From Actinoplanes sp. TBRC 11911 (GTDB taxonomy: Bacteria; Actinomycetota; Actinomycetes; Mycobacteriales; Micromonosporaceae), in NCBI RefSeq assembly GCF_012933445.1, contig NZ_JABBNC010000008.1, positions 124,001 through 188,000 of the forward strand: a DNA stretch of 64,000 nt, given 5' to 3'. Under the pieces are notes generated by a model. It saw only the letters and a list, made by a program, of their open reading frames with translations, did not search any database and was not told the origin of the DNA. This document shows, in pieces, positions 41,330 to 50,116 of this stretch; position 1 is the stretch's first letter; the number at the start of each line of letters is the position of its first letter. The position numbers were made by a program, and so were the translations under genes.

Positions 41330-42237
41330 GCGCGCGCCTCCACCCGGTCGGAACTGCCCGTGGTCGCGTCCAGCACCACCTGTTCGAGGGTGCGCCGCTC
41401 CGGAACCATCGACGTGACAGTGACCCCGGCCTCGACCAGCGAAGTGTTCAGGGCGCCCGGATCCGCGTGCCGCACGGTGAGTAAATCCCCGTCCCGTCCC
41501 TCGACCCGGCCGTCGAGCAGGGCAACGGCCGCATCCGGCATGGGCGTTCCGACCACCACCCGACCGGTCGGCGTCCGCAGCAGGTCCAGCTGGTCCTGCA
41601 CGACCAGCCGGCCGCGGTCCATCACGCCGACCCGGCTGCAGAACGCCTCGATCTCGGCGAGCAGGTGGCTGGAGAGGAAAACCGTGGTGCCGTCCGCGTT
41701 CAACGCGGTCAGCAGGTCGCGAACCTCGTGGATGCCGCGCGGATCCAGCCCGTTGGTGGGTTCGTCGAGGATCAGCAGGCGTGGCTTGCGCAGCAGAGCC
41801 CCGGCGAGGCCGAGCCGCTGCCGCATGCCGAGCGAGTACGCGCGTACCGGCCGGCGGTCGATCCCGGCCAGACCAACCCGTTCCAGCGCCTCGTCGACCC
41901 GGCGCCGGCGGTCCCGGCGCATCGATCCCGGTCCGGCCGCGTCGAACAGCGCGAGGTTCGTGCGGCCTGACATGTTCGGGTACGCGCCGGGGCCCTCCAC
42001 CATCGCGCCGATCGACGGCAGCACCTCGCGGACCCGTTTGGGCACCGGCACGCCGAGCACCTCGATCTCGCCGCGGGTCGCGAACACCAGCCCGAGCAAC
42101 ATCCGGACCAGCGTGGTCTTGCCGGAGCCGTTGGGGCCGAGCAGGCCGTAACGGTCGCCTTCGCGTACCTCGAGATCAACGGCATCCACCGCTGTCGTAC
42201 GCCCGTACCGCTTGGTCAGGTCTTTGGTTTTGATCAT
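41326..42237 (-). CDS. ABC transporter ATP-binding protein (drug/peptide export type)
   Basis: The protein has 303 residues. Walker A GPNGSGKTT is at about 36-44, the signature YSLGMRQRLGLAGAL near 140-154, Walker B LLILDEPTNGLDPRG near 160-174 and the switch His in LSSHLLAEIE. The ~85-residue C-terminal extension is typical of the CcmA/DrrA-like branch. It is the middle gene of a three-gene operon, overlapping both neighbours by four bases. Confidence 0.93.
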   Translation of the reverse strand: MIKTKDLTKRYGRTTAVDAVDLEVREGDRYGLLGPNGSGKTTLVRMLLGLVFATRGEIEVLGVPVPKRVREVLPSIGAMVEGPGAYPNMSGRTNLALFDAAGPGSMRRDRRRRVDEALERVGLAGIDRRPVRAYSLGMRQRLGLAGALLRKPRLLILDEPTNGLDPRGIHEVRDLLTALNADGTTVFLSSHLLAEIEAFCSRVGVMDRGRLVVQDQLDLLRTPTGRVVVGTPMPDAAVALLDGRVEGRDGDLLTVRHADPGALNTSLVEAGVTVTSMVPERRTLEQVVLDATTGSSDRVEARA

Positions 42238-43343
42238 CGAACCACCAGGTCGGAGGCGACGCGTCGCAGCAGGGCCGGCTGGACCAGACCGGCGACCAGG
42301 GATGTGCGGCGGGCCGCGCGCGTGACCAGCACGTTCAGCAGCCCGGTCGAGATGATGGCCGCGTCACCGGTGTCCAGTCTCGTGCCGAATGTCGAGATCT
42401 GCTGGTACGCCTCCCGCCCGAAGCGCCCGGGCAGCGAGACGACGACAAACGAGCTCAACCCGTTCCCGTACGCGTCGGCAGCGGTCAGCCCCGGCACCAG
42501 ATTCCGGCGCGGCACCCCGGCGATGGTGGCCGGCAGCGAATCCGGCCGGCGCTGGTTGATGGCGCTGAGGATGTCCGGGGCCTGGGTCTCGGTGAAGCCG
42601 ATGCCCGCGCGCGGCGCCGGCGGGGTCAGCACGCTCGCGTCTGGCTCGCTGAAGTGGATCTCCAGGAAGCGGGTGGTGAAGACCGGCCGGGCGCCGCCGC
42701 GCGCGGTCAGCTCGGCCTGTAACGGCAAGCCGGTCTGCGGATCGGCCCAGATGTCGACGTGCGCGACCGTGGTGTCTGGTCCGGCCGGGACCAGCCGCAG
42801 ACCGGCCGCTTCGACGCCCGCGATCCGCCGGCCGGCCAGCGCCTCGACGCGGTCGCCGGCCGAGGTGCTCAGCAGCCGGCGCACCAGCTCGGGTGGCGTG
42901 ACGTCGGCCGCGCGCGGGAGGCGTACGGGCTGGTCGCCGACGATGCGGGTGAGCTGGGAATGGCCGTAGTCCCAGAGATATTGCGCCTGTGGGGTTTGAT
43001 ATATGTCATTTTCCGTGCCGGGGCCGAGCACGTCGACGCGCCAGCGATTGCGCGCCGCGTACCAGGTGCGCATCTCGGTGGTCGTGCTGAACAGGGCGGT
43101 CACCTGGGTGAGGTTCGGGATGGCGGGCAGGCCGAGCAGACCGGAGCTCTGCGCGTAGCCCTGATAGGCCTGCGTGCCGGACGCCGCCATCCGGGCCCGC
43201 AGCGTCTGCGGGTCGACCGCGGCGGCGCGGGCGGGCCAGACGTTGATCACGATGGGGATGGCCGCGAGCACGACCACCACGGTCGCGACCAGCAGCCATC
43301 GGCGCAGTCCCTGCGCGCTGACGACGGTACGGCCGGTACCCAT
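42234..43343 (-). CDS. Secreted LolA/RseB-like protein of the ABC operon
   Basis: The protein has 369 residues. An N-terminal helix (~14-36, WLLVATVVVVLAAIPIVI) precedes an extracellular LolA/RseB-like half-barrel: YQGYAQSSGLLGLPAIP, MRTWYAARNRWRVDVLGP, VAHVDIWADPQTGLPLQAEL and FTTRFLEIHFSEPDASVLTPP. In actinomycetes such proteins are often encoded with a simple ABC-2 exporter. A lipid- or cell-wall-stress sensing role is an inference. It overlaps the ATPase gene by four bases and is the first gene of the operon. Confidence 0.75.
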   Translation of the reverse strand: MGTGRTVVSAQGLRRWLLVATVVVVLAAIPIVINVWPARAAAVDPQTLRARMAASGTQAYQGYAQSSGLLGLPAIPNLTQVTALFSTTTEMRTWYAARNRWRVDVLGPGTENDIYQTPQAQYLWDYGHSQLTRIVGDQPVRLPRAADVTPPELVRRLLSTSAGDRVEALAGRRIAGVEAAGLRLVPAGPDTTVAHVDIWADPQTGLPLQAELTARGGARPVFTTRFLEIHFSEPDASVLTPPAPRAGIGFTETQAPDILSAINQRRPDSLPATIAGVPRRNLVPGLTAADAYGNGLSSFVVVSLPGRFGREAYQQISTFGTRLDTGDAAIISTGLLNVLVTRAARRTSLVAGLVQPALLRRVASDLVVR

Positions 43344-43355
43344 AGATCCGCGAGG

Positions 43356-43601
43356 CTACCTCCGTTTCCTGGCAGCGGTGCTCGAAAGCGTTGCCTCCAA
43401 CAGGGGTAACGCCCTGGTCACCTGCCCGGTTCGAATCAGCGCGTCCCACATCGGCTCGAACTTCTTCCACCCGCCCGGGTACGCCACGTGGCGCACGCGG
43501 TCCGCTGCCGGTTTACCTTGGGCGCCCGTCCAGATGTTGCGCCACCGGTAGAAGTCCCGATACGCGCGCCAATAGGCGTCTTCGAGCTGCTCAGGCGTCA
43601 T
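43356..43601 (-). pseudogene. Radical SAM protein C-terminal remnant
   Basis: About 81 residues beginning MTPEQLEDAYWRAYRDFYRW match the C-terminal helical region (DUF4070-like) of B12-binding-type radical SAM proteins. The B12 domain and the CxxxCxxC core are not found upstream. The frame continues for 43 residues with no family similarity. It is a truncated, probably non-functional copy, 12 bases from the ABC operon start. Confidence 0.6.
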
Positions 43602-43778
43602 GCCTCGCGGCTGAGATATCACATGTCGCGTGAAAAGGCATTCACGGGGTGCAGATTCGGTGCGTTGCCGGCTTCCCGCGAGAACCGCGCTCTGTGAAGC
43701 GGGGCACTCCGCTGAATTCGCGCGCGGCATGGACGTCTGGCGGGGCGGTAACGACGTTCATTAGGTAACGGGTGCGCT

Positions 43779-44942
43779 ATGGACAAGCTGTTCGGGTTGC
43801 TCTACCGCAGCCCGGCCGACCCCCATCCCCTCCTGAAGCGGTTGCGCGCGGAACGCCCGGTCACCCCGATTCGCCTGCCGTCCGGCGAAACGGGGTGGCT
43901 GGTTACCCGCCACGACGACGTACGCCGATGTCTGGCCGACGATCGCCTTATCAAGGACGGGTCCACCAGCGTGACCGGTGACCGCTTTGCGGCCAGTGAC
44001 GCCGACTGGCGGGCGACCGGGCGGCACCTACTCTCGCTGGACCCGCCGGAACACACCGGGCTTCGCCGCGTCGTGCAGGGCGCCTTCACCCGGCAACGGA
44101 TCGAACGCCTGCGCGGTTTCGTGCGTGCGACAACGACGCGGCTGCTCGACGACCTCGCGACCGACGGCGAGCACGACTTCATCGCCGAGTTCGCGGTGCC
44201 GCTGCCGATCCAGGTGCTCTCCGAGCTGCTCGGGGTGCCCGCGAACGACCGGGGCGCGTTCCGGCAATGGACGCTGGCGCTGACCGGAGCCGCGTCCCCG
44301 GAAGGACGTGCGTCGGCGCGCAGCGACCTGCTGGCCTACATCCGGAAGTTGCTCGCCGCCAAAAGCGATGCACCGGGCCCGGATCTGATGTCGGCGCTAC
44401 TGGTGAGCGAGAGCCTGAGCCGCGACGAACTCACCTCGATGGTGACGATGCTGCTGATCGCCGGCCACGACACCACCGTCAACCTGCTCGGCAACGGCAT
44501 GCATCTGTTGCTCACCCATCCGGCGCAACGGGATCTGCTGATCGAGCAGCCCGAGCTGATGCCCCTCGCGGTCGACGAGATGCTGCGTTTCGACAGCCCC
44601 GCCCAGTCGGCCACGCATCGGCGCACGACCGCCGACATCACCCTCGGCGATCAGACCATTCCGGCCGGTACGACGGTGCTGCTGTCCCTGCTCTCCGCGA
44701 ACCGCGACCTGCCCGGCGCGGACACGTTCGACGTCGAGGCGGCCACCCCGTCGCATCTGGCCTTCGGGCACGGCATCCACCACTGTCTCGGCGCGCCGCT
44801 CGCTCGCCTCGAGGCGGAGGTCGCCTTCGCCGCGTTGCTGCGGCGCTTCCCGCGCATGCGACTGCGCGACGACTTCCGGCCGGCGTGGCGGCTCAGTGCC
44901 CTCGTGCACGGGCTGGAAAGTTTGCCGGTGCGCACCGCATGA
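43779..44942 (+). CDS. Cytochrome P450
   Basis: A 387-residue soluble bacterial P450. The I-helix oxygen-binding motif AGHDTT is at 228-233, ExxR (EMLR) at 267-270, and the haem loop FGHGIHHCLG at 329-338 with the thiolate Cys336. DPPEHTGLRRVVQGAFT is the usual C-helix region. The length and sequence style are of the CYP105/107-like actinomycete group, which hydroxylate small molecules with ferredoxin partners. No ferredoxin gene is adjacent. A GNAT gene overlaps its stop by four bases, so oxidation and acetylation may act on one product. Confidence 0.95.
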   Translation: MDKLFGLLYRSPADPHPLLKRLRAERPVTPIRLPSGETGWLVTRHDDVRRCLADDRLIKDGSTSVTGDRFAASDADWRATGRHLLSLDPPEHTGLRRVVQGAFTRQRIERLRGFVRATTTRLLDDLATDGEHDFIAEFAVPLPIQVLSELLGVPANDRGAFRQWTLALTGAASPEGRASARSDLLAYIRKLLAAKSDAPGPDLMSALLVSESLSRDELTSMVTMLLIAGHDTTVNLLGNGMHLLLTHPAQRDLLIEQPELMPLAVDEMLRFDSPAQSATHRRTTADITLGDQTIPAGTTVLLSLLSANRDLPGADTFDVEAATPSHLAFGHGIHHCLGAPLARLEAEVAFAALLRRFPRMRLRDDFRPAWRLSALVHGLESLPVRTA

Positions 44943-45862
44943 GCGACGTCGTGCTGCGGGACATGCGACCCGGTGAACTGGACGCCGTCGTGGAGTTGCT
45001 GGCCACCGCGAGCGCCTGGGACATCCGGCACCGGCTGCGTGTGCGGCTGACCGCGACCGAACCGGATGCGCTCAGCTATGTCGTCGTCGCCGCCCGGGAC
45101 GGCGACATCGTGGGCGCCGGCAAAATCACCAATGAGCCCGCGTTCCCCGGAACCGCTTCGGTGGCGGTCGCCGCGGTGCTGCCGGGGGTCGGCGATCGGC
45201 TGATGGACCGGATCGTCGCGCGGCTGACGGAAATCCGGGGTGCGACGCGCGCGACCATGGCGTTGCGCGACGACGTCGCCGAAGGGCGCCGGTTGGCCGA
45301 GCGCTACGGGTTCACGCTGGCGAACCACGACATCGGACTGCGGCTGGCCCTGCCCGGGCCGGAATCGGCGTTGGCCACGAGTGCGCAAGCGGCCGCTGCT
45401 GAGGCTCGGGTGCTGGTTCGCGTCGCCGAGCCGGCCTCGGAGGAGGCCACCATCATGGCGGCCGTCGCCCGCGGTCTGGTCGGCCTGCTGGTCCCGTTCG
45501 GTGCGGACCAGAGCCTCGATCCGGCCGCGACACGCGCGCTGATCCCGCCGAACGCGGTCATTCTGCTGGCCTTCACACCGCTCGCCGTGTGCGGGGTGAT
45601 GGTCGTGGCACCGCAGACCGGCAGCGACGAGTGGCACATCGAATTCACCGGCGTGGACCCCGATTTCCGCGGGCGAGGCGTGGCCACCGCGCTGAAAACC
45701 GAGGCGCATCTCGAAGCGTTCCGGGCCGGGGCGCGCGCGATCACGACGGTCAACGACGAGGCCAACACCGCGATCGTGCGCTTGAACCGCAAGCTCGGGA
45801 TGACACCCGCGCCCGGCTACTGGGGGATGGTCCGGCCGCTCCAGGACGAGGCGTCCGATTGA
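44939..45862 (+). CDS. Tandem GNAT-type acetyltransferase
   Basis: A 307-residue protein with two GNAT-like halves. The first (~1-145) has a degenerate acetyl-CoA loop. The second (~160-307) has a clear motif A (VDPDFRGRGVATALK, with the RGRGVA pyrophosphate loop) and the INTVNDEAN-like region (TTVNDEANTAIVRLNRKLGM). Tandem GNATs of the MshD type use one active half. The ATG overlaps the P450 stop (ATGA), giving a two-gene operon. The substrate is unknown. Confidence 0.87.
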   Translation: MSDVVLRDMRPGELDAVVELLATASAWDIRHRLRVRLTATEPDALSYVVVAARDGDIVGAGKITNEPAFPGTASVAVAAVLPGVGDRLMDRIVARLTEIRGATRATMALRDDVAEGRRLAERYGFTLANHDIGLRLALPGPESALATSAQAAAAEARVLVRVAEPASEEATIMAAVARGLVGLLVPFGADQSLDPAATRALIPPNAVILLAFTPLAVCGVMVVAPQTGSDEWHIEFTGVDPDFRGRGVATALKTEAHLEAFRAGARAITTVNDEANTAIVRLNRKLGMTPAPGYWGMVRPLQDEASD

Positions 45863-45919
45863 TGAACGTATGTATGCCGTCCCCCATCCGCGATCGTTCG
45901 CGATAGGGAGGCGCACACG

Positions 45920-46006
45920 ATGACCGACGCGCCGCGGCTCGACCCCCGGCGAGGTCACCAGCTGCACAACCTCATCGGCGTGGCCCGCAAGCCGAACCGC
46001 CCGTGA
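45920..46006 (+). CDS. Possible 28-residue leader peptide
   Basis: The frame starts ATG after GGGAGGCGCACACG (GGGAGG nine bases upstream) and encodes 28 residues, MTDAPRLDPRRGHQLHNLIG onward. Its TGA overlaps a GTG (46003) that leads in frame to the DUF402 gene start. The good ribosome site and overlap suggest translation and coupling. It could also be the tail of a lost gene. Confidence 0.4.
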   Translation: MTDAPRLDPRRGHQLHNLIGVARKPNRP

Positions 46007-46011
46007 CGGCC

Positions 46012-46675
46012 ATGCGTTTCCGGCCGGGTCAGCTCATCACGCGCCGGTACTTTCTCGGCGACCGGTGCACGTGGGTGAACCCGATGCGGGTTCATCCGCG
46101 ACGATGACGCCGGGCTGCTGCTGTGGATGCCGGCCGGCAGCGAGTTCGCGGTCCTGCGCGACGCCGACGGACGGCGCCTGCACGACACCCCGCTGGACGA
46201 GATGCGGCGGCCGGGTCTGGTCCGCGATGTCTGGCACTCCAACGACATCCTGGTGCTGATGCCGCCCGATGCGGGGCATTCCGTGTGGTGGTTCTTCACG
46301 GAGGGCCACTTCGCCGGCTGGTATGTGAATTTGGAGAAGCCCTTCACGCGTACGGACGCAGGGGTTGATACCACCGATCTCGTCCTGGACGTCTGGGTGG
46401 AGCCGGACCGTTCGTGGCAGTGGAAGGCCGAGGACGAGATGGCCGCGCGCATCGGCCGGCCGCACTATTTCGACGGCGCGACCGCCGCCGGGATCCGTGC
46501 GGAGGGCGAGCGGCTCATCAAGCTCGCCGAAGCGGGCGCCTACCCGTTCGACGGCACGCATGTCGACTTCCGGCCCGACCCGGCCTGGACGCCGCTGACC
46601 CTCCCGTCACATTTCGCGGCGCTGTCTCGTCGAGGTGCAGAGACCTTGACGAGAAGGGAAAGCGACGATGAGTGA
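46012..46675 (+). pseudogene. DUF402 protein gene with a frameshift
   Basis: From the ATG at 46012 the frame reads MRFRPGQLITRRYFLGDRCT and stops at 46107. Dropping one T near 46091 (GGGTTCATCC to GGGTCATCC) joins it to the downstream frame and gives MRVIRDDDAGLLLWMPAGSEF, a normal DUF402 continuation. The rest (WWFFTEGHFAGWYVNLEKPF, DTTDLVLDVWVEPDRSWQWKAEDE) carries the family's Asp, Glu and Tyr signature. DUF402 proteins are nucleoside- or nucleotide-phosphate hydrolases in several characterised cases. The shift may be a real mutation or a read error. Confidence 0.8.
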
Positions 46676-47108
46676 TTTCCAGGCCATCGCCGACCGGGTG
46701 GAGATCGAGGCGCTGCGCGCCGAGTTCACGGACGCCGCGATGATGCGCGACCGGGCCCGGCTGGCCGCGCTGTTCACGCCGGACGGGGTGCTGCGGATGC
46801 CCAACATCCCGGCCGAGGCGACCGGTCCCGCGGAAATCCAGGCCAAGGGCGAGCAGCTGCAGGCGCAGTGGGACTTCTTCATCCAGAACACCCACCCGGG
46901 CGCGCTCGAACTCGACGGCGACACCGCGACGGGGCGCGCTTTCATGCACGAGGTGGCCCGCGCCTTGGACGGCCGCCAAGGTGTGAACTTCGCGGTTTAC
47001 CACGACCGCTACCGCCGCACCGCGGACGGCTGGAAGTTCGCCGAGCGGGTTTATGAGGTGCGCTACCTGGACACCACCCCGCTGGCGGGCGCGGCCCCGC
47101 CGGCATAG
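46668..47108 (+). CDS. NTF2/SnoaL-like domain protein
   Basis: A 146-residue alpha+beta barrel protein. The helix EIEALRAEFTDAAMMRDRARLAALFTPDGVLRMP and the final strands VNFAVYHDRYRRTADGWKFAERVYEVRYLDT are the SnoaL_4 pattern. Members include ring-forming isomerases, dehydratases and dioxygenase subunits. GAGAAGGG precedes the ATG, and the start overlaps the DUF402 end by eight bases. The reaction is unknown. Confidence 0.9.
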   Translation: MSDFQAIADRVEIEALRAEFTDAAMMRDRARLAALFTPDGVLRMPNIPAEATGPAEIQAKGEQLQAQWDFFIQNTHPGALELDGDTATGRAFMHEVARALDGRQGVNFAVYHDRYRRTADGWKFAERVYEVRYLDTTPLAGAAPPA

Positions 47109-47169
47109 CCATCGATCGTTTGTCTCCGGCTACCGATAGCCTGTCCCCAACGGCGTGAAGGGGATGGCG

Positions 47170-48318
47170 ATGGACCCTCGTGAAGGTGGGCTGCGACGGC
47201 TGAAGGGCGTCGCCGACGCCGCCGGACGAAAGGTCGCCGACGGCACGAGTGCCGCGAGGCAACGTGTCGCCGACGCCGCCGGCGACGCCCAGGAGAGGGT
47301 GAAGCAGTCCGCCGAGCAAGTGCGGGCGAAGGTGTCGGCGCGGTCGTCGCGCAATCGAGACAGCCCCGCCGACCTGTCCGCGCTCGGCACCGATGCGAAG
47401 GTGCTCTATTGCCGAGTGCTGGTGAGCTTGGCGCTGGTCGACGGAGTTCTCGATCCCCGCGAGATCGCGAATCTGTACCTGTTCGCATCGACGATCGGTC
47501 TCGGCGCCGAAGCGCGATCAGAATTGCGCAACGAGATAACCGAGGCGCAGCTCGACGCCGGAGCCCCCGACGTCACGATGAAGCTGTCCCGGGAATTGCA
47601 CGACCTGCTCGCGGAAGACCAACGCGAGCCGGTGTTCACGGTGTTGGTGCGCGATCTGGTGCGAATCTCGCGGGCCGACCGGCATGCAGCGGACGTCGAG
47701 CGCGAGCGGATCGTGCTGGTTGCCGGACTCGTGTTCCCCGACTCGGCCGACAAGGTCGTACAGGCGACCGAACGGCTGGTGATTACCGAGGAGGGTTTCG
47801 CCTCCGGGCAGATCACTACCAGCCAGCTGGAGAGCGCTACCAAGGACATTGCCGCCAAGGCGGCCGCGTTCGGCGCCCCGGTCGCCGCGGTCAGTCTTGC
47901 CGGTAGCGTCTCCGGCCTCGGCGGGGCGGGAATCACCTCTGGTCTGGCCGCCCTGGGGTTCGGTGGCCTGCTGGGCCTGAGCGCGATGGTCACCGGGATC
48001 GGCACGGTCGTCATTCTCGGGGTCGCGGTCCATCAGGGCACGCGTTATGTGCTGGCCACCAATGAGCGTGAACGCGAGAAGCGGCGCGAACATCTGATTC
48101 AGCAGGTCATCAAGAATCACCAACAGGCGATGGCCGAGCTCACCGACGACATCGCGCGGCTCGCTCATCGGATGGAGGCCTGCCTTGGTCAGACCACGAG
48201 GAACGAAGAACGAATCGCCACGCTCCGGGCCGAGCTGGACGCCTTTCAGCTGGCCCTGATGAATCTGCAGACCAGTCAGGAGGCCTTCGAACGGCGGGAG
48301 CCACTCAGTGTCGGGTGA
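47170..48318 (+). CDS. TerB-like, glycine-rich membrane-hairpin, coiled-coil protein
   Basis: The protein has 382 residues from ATG 47170, which follows AAGGGG. An amphipathic Ala/Arg/Val helix (~1-60) is followed by a TerB-like helical domain (~68-195: DAKVLYCRVLVSLALVDGVL, DPREIANLYLFASTIGL, VRISRADRHAADVERERIVLV). A glycine-rich hydrophobic hairpin (~230-295: SLAGSVSGLGGAGITSGLAA then GFGGLLGLSAMVTGIGTVVI) and a C-terminal coiled coil (~300-375) complete it. The architecture looks like a membrane-inserting effector or stress protein. No named family was recognised. It overlaps the next gene by 11 bases. Confidence 0.7.
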   Translation: MDPREGGLRRLKGVADAAGRKVADGTSAARQRVADAAGDAQERVKQSAEQVRAKVSARSSRNRDSPADLSALGTDAKVLYCRVLVSLALVDGVLDPREIANLYLFASTIGLGAEARSELRNEITEAQLDAGAPDVTMKLSRELHDLLAEDQREPVFTVLVRDLVRISRADRHAADVERERIVLVAGLVFPDSADKVVQATERLVITEEGFASGQITTSQLESATKDIAAKAAAFGAPVAAVSLAGSVSGLGGAGITSGLAALGFGGLLGLSAMVTGIGTVVILGVAVHQGTRYVLATNEREREKRREHLIQQVIKNHQQAMAELTDDIARLAHRMEACLGQTTRNEERIATLRAELDAFQLALMNLQTSQEAFERREPLSVG

Positions 48319-49699
48319 CCAGCTTTCGGACGTTGCCGCGGTGGTGGCTTATCAGGCCGTCACGCTGACCGAACTGCGGGGCTTGTTCGACCACGTGGAA
48401 TTCGACCTCCAGGATGTCCTCGAACGCGAACTACGCGTCAGCGACACCCTGGGCTCGCTCGAATCCGACCTCGACGCGATGCGAGCCGGACTCCGCGCGA
48501 TGGGCGTCTCCTTACCGGCCCAGGAGACCCAGTCGAGCACAACAGAATCGAACTTCTCCCGCTACGCCGTGCCCGTCGTCCCGGCTGGCGAAGACTTCGA
48601 TCAGCTCGTCAGGCTCGCCGAAGCCAGGTTGGACCGGCTGGGCATCGATCTGACCCGGGACCCGCTCCAGCAGGTTCTTCCCGGCGGCCAGATAGCTCGC
48701 AGCCTGCGCGGCTACGCCGACGAGCATGGCGACGTGCGCTGGGACAAGACGGACTGGACGGTCGTCCTCGTCGCCGGACTCCTCGCCACCCTCCTCGACG
48801 TCATCCTGGTCCGCATCCCGCGCGATTCCACGTTCCTGGGCACGAAGTACGCCGGATCGCCGCTGACCAAGTGGCTCCAGGACCGGGACCGTGCCGGCGA
48901 CATTCACGCCCACTTCTTCAAGAGGTTCGAGAAGCTGGCCAAAGTGCCCTTTGACGCCTCCACCACCAAGGCCACCGGGGGCCTGGTCAGCGGCATGCGC
49001 CCGGCCGTTCATCGGCTGCAGGGCCTCGGCCACGATCCGGCAGCGGGCTTCCTCGTCGGCGTGGCGGATCTCATGCACGCCACCGGCACTTACATCGACA
49101 AGGCCGGGCAACTGGTCCAGGTCGCCACCGATGCCGCCCCGATCGACCTGATCAACGCCTTCATCACCCAGGTACGCCATCTGCTCTCGGACGTCTACAC
49201 TCCGGCGGGCCTGCCGCCCCCGTTCTTCAGCCTGCTCCAGCTCGGCCAGGTCGATTCGCCGTTCGCGTTGGGCCCCTCCGGCGTCAAGGTGCCCTGGACC
49301 GACGTCTCCCGCTACATGTATACGCACGGATACGATCTGCGCCATTTCTTCACGATGGGCATCACTCCCGGCGTCGTGTCCGCGGTCATCCGCGGGTACT
49401 GGCTTCTCCAGAGCTATGCCACCGGCGGCACCGCGGAACAACGGAAGCGGGAGCACGCCAAGCTCACCTCCATGCTGCTGATGGGTCATACCATCGCCAC
49501 GTCGGGCACGCTTCTGAAGACCGGACTGCTGTTCGGCATGAACCCGGCCGCCCTCAACTACAACCAGATCCTCGCCATGGCGCCCGCCACGATCGCCTGG
49601 TTCAAGGAAGCCATCGCCCGCGACCATCGCATCGATCAAGCGCTCGACAAGGAATGGAAACTGCTCCTCATCGAATCCGAGGCACATCGTGACCGCTGA
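48308..49699 (+). CDS. Membrane-associated partner protein, unrecognised
   Basis: The protein has 463 residues from a GTG after GGGAG. An N-terminal coiled coil (~20-75: LTELRGLFDHVEFDLQDVLE) precedes one clear helix (~150-172: TVVLVAGLLATLLDVILVRI) and a mostly helical C-terminal region with hydrophobic patches (DLRHFFTMGITPGVVSAVIR, LMGHTIATSGTLLKTGLLFG). The 11-base overlaps with both the TerB-like gene and the following VOC gene imply tight co-expression and probably a complex. No domain was identified. Confidence 0.65.
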   Translation: MSGDQLSDVAAVVAYQAVTLTELRGLFDHVEFDLQDVLERELRVSDTLGSLESDLDAMRAGLRAMGVSLPAQETQSSTTESNFSRYAVPVVPAGEDFDQLVRLAEARLDRLGIDLTRDPLQQVLPGGQIARSLRGYADEHGDVRWDKTDWTVVLVAGLLATLLDVILVRIPRDSTFLGTKYAGSPLTKWLQDRDRAGDIHAHFFKRFEKLAKVPFDASTTKATGGLVSGMRPAVHRLQGLGHDPAAGFLVGVADLMHATGTYIDKAGQLVQVATDAAPIDLINAFITQVRHLLSDVYTPAGLPPPFFSLLQLGQVDSPFALGPSGVKVPWTDVSRYMYTHGYDLRHFFTMGITPGVVSAVIRGYWLLQSYATGGTAEQRKREHAKLTSMLLMGHTIATSGTLLKTGLLFGMNPAALNYNQILAMAPATIAWFKEAIARDHRIDQALDKEWKLLLIESEAHRDR

Positions 49700-50084
49700 C
49701 GCCGAGGGTGAACGACGGAAGCGCCACGACTGGTGGGGTGTGGTCGTCGACTGTGCCGACGTCGAGCAGCTCGCCCACTTCTATGCCGAGCTGCGGGGAT
49801 GGAGGATCGCGCACCTGGACGACAAGGACGGGTGCCTGGACGCCGGGGAAGGGGTGGCGTACCTCAACATCCAGTACAACAGCGATTACGTACGCCCGTC
49901 CTGGCCCGCCAAACGCGGGGAACAGCAGATGCAGCTGCACCTGGACTTCGAGGTCTCGGATCTTGCCGCCGAGACCGCCCGGGCCATCGCTCTCGGCGCG
50001 GCGCTCGCCGAATACCAGCCGCAGACCAACGTCCGGGTGCTGCTGGACCCGGCCGGCCACCCCTTCTGCCTATATACGAGCTGA
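49689..50084 (+). CDS. VOC/glyoxalase-like protein
   Basis: The protein has 131 residues with a GTG start after GAGG. It forms two beta-alpha-beta-beta-beta modules: WWGVVVDCADVEQLAHFYAELRGWRI and MQLHLDFEVSDLAAETARAIALGA, ending VRVLLDPAGHPFCLYT. This is the glyoxalase_6-like pattern of actinomycete VOC proteins. The first metal His is not obvious. It overlaps the upstream membrane-protein gene by 11 bases. Confidence 0.88.
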   Translation: MTADAEGERRKRHDWWGVVVDCADVEQLAHFYAELRGWRIAHLDDKDGCLDAGEGVAYLNIQYNSDYVRPSWPAKRGEQQMQLHLDFEVSDLAAETARAIALGAALAEYQPQTNVRVLLDPAGHPFCLYTS

Positions 50085-50116
50085 GCAAACGCCCCGAACG
50101 CGCGAGGATGGCCGGC

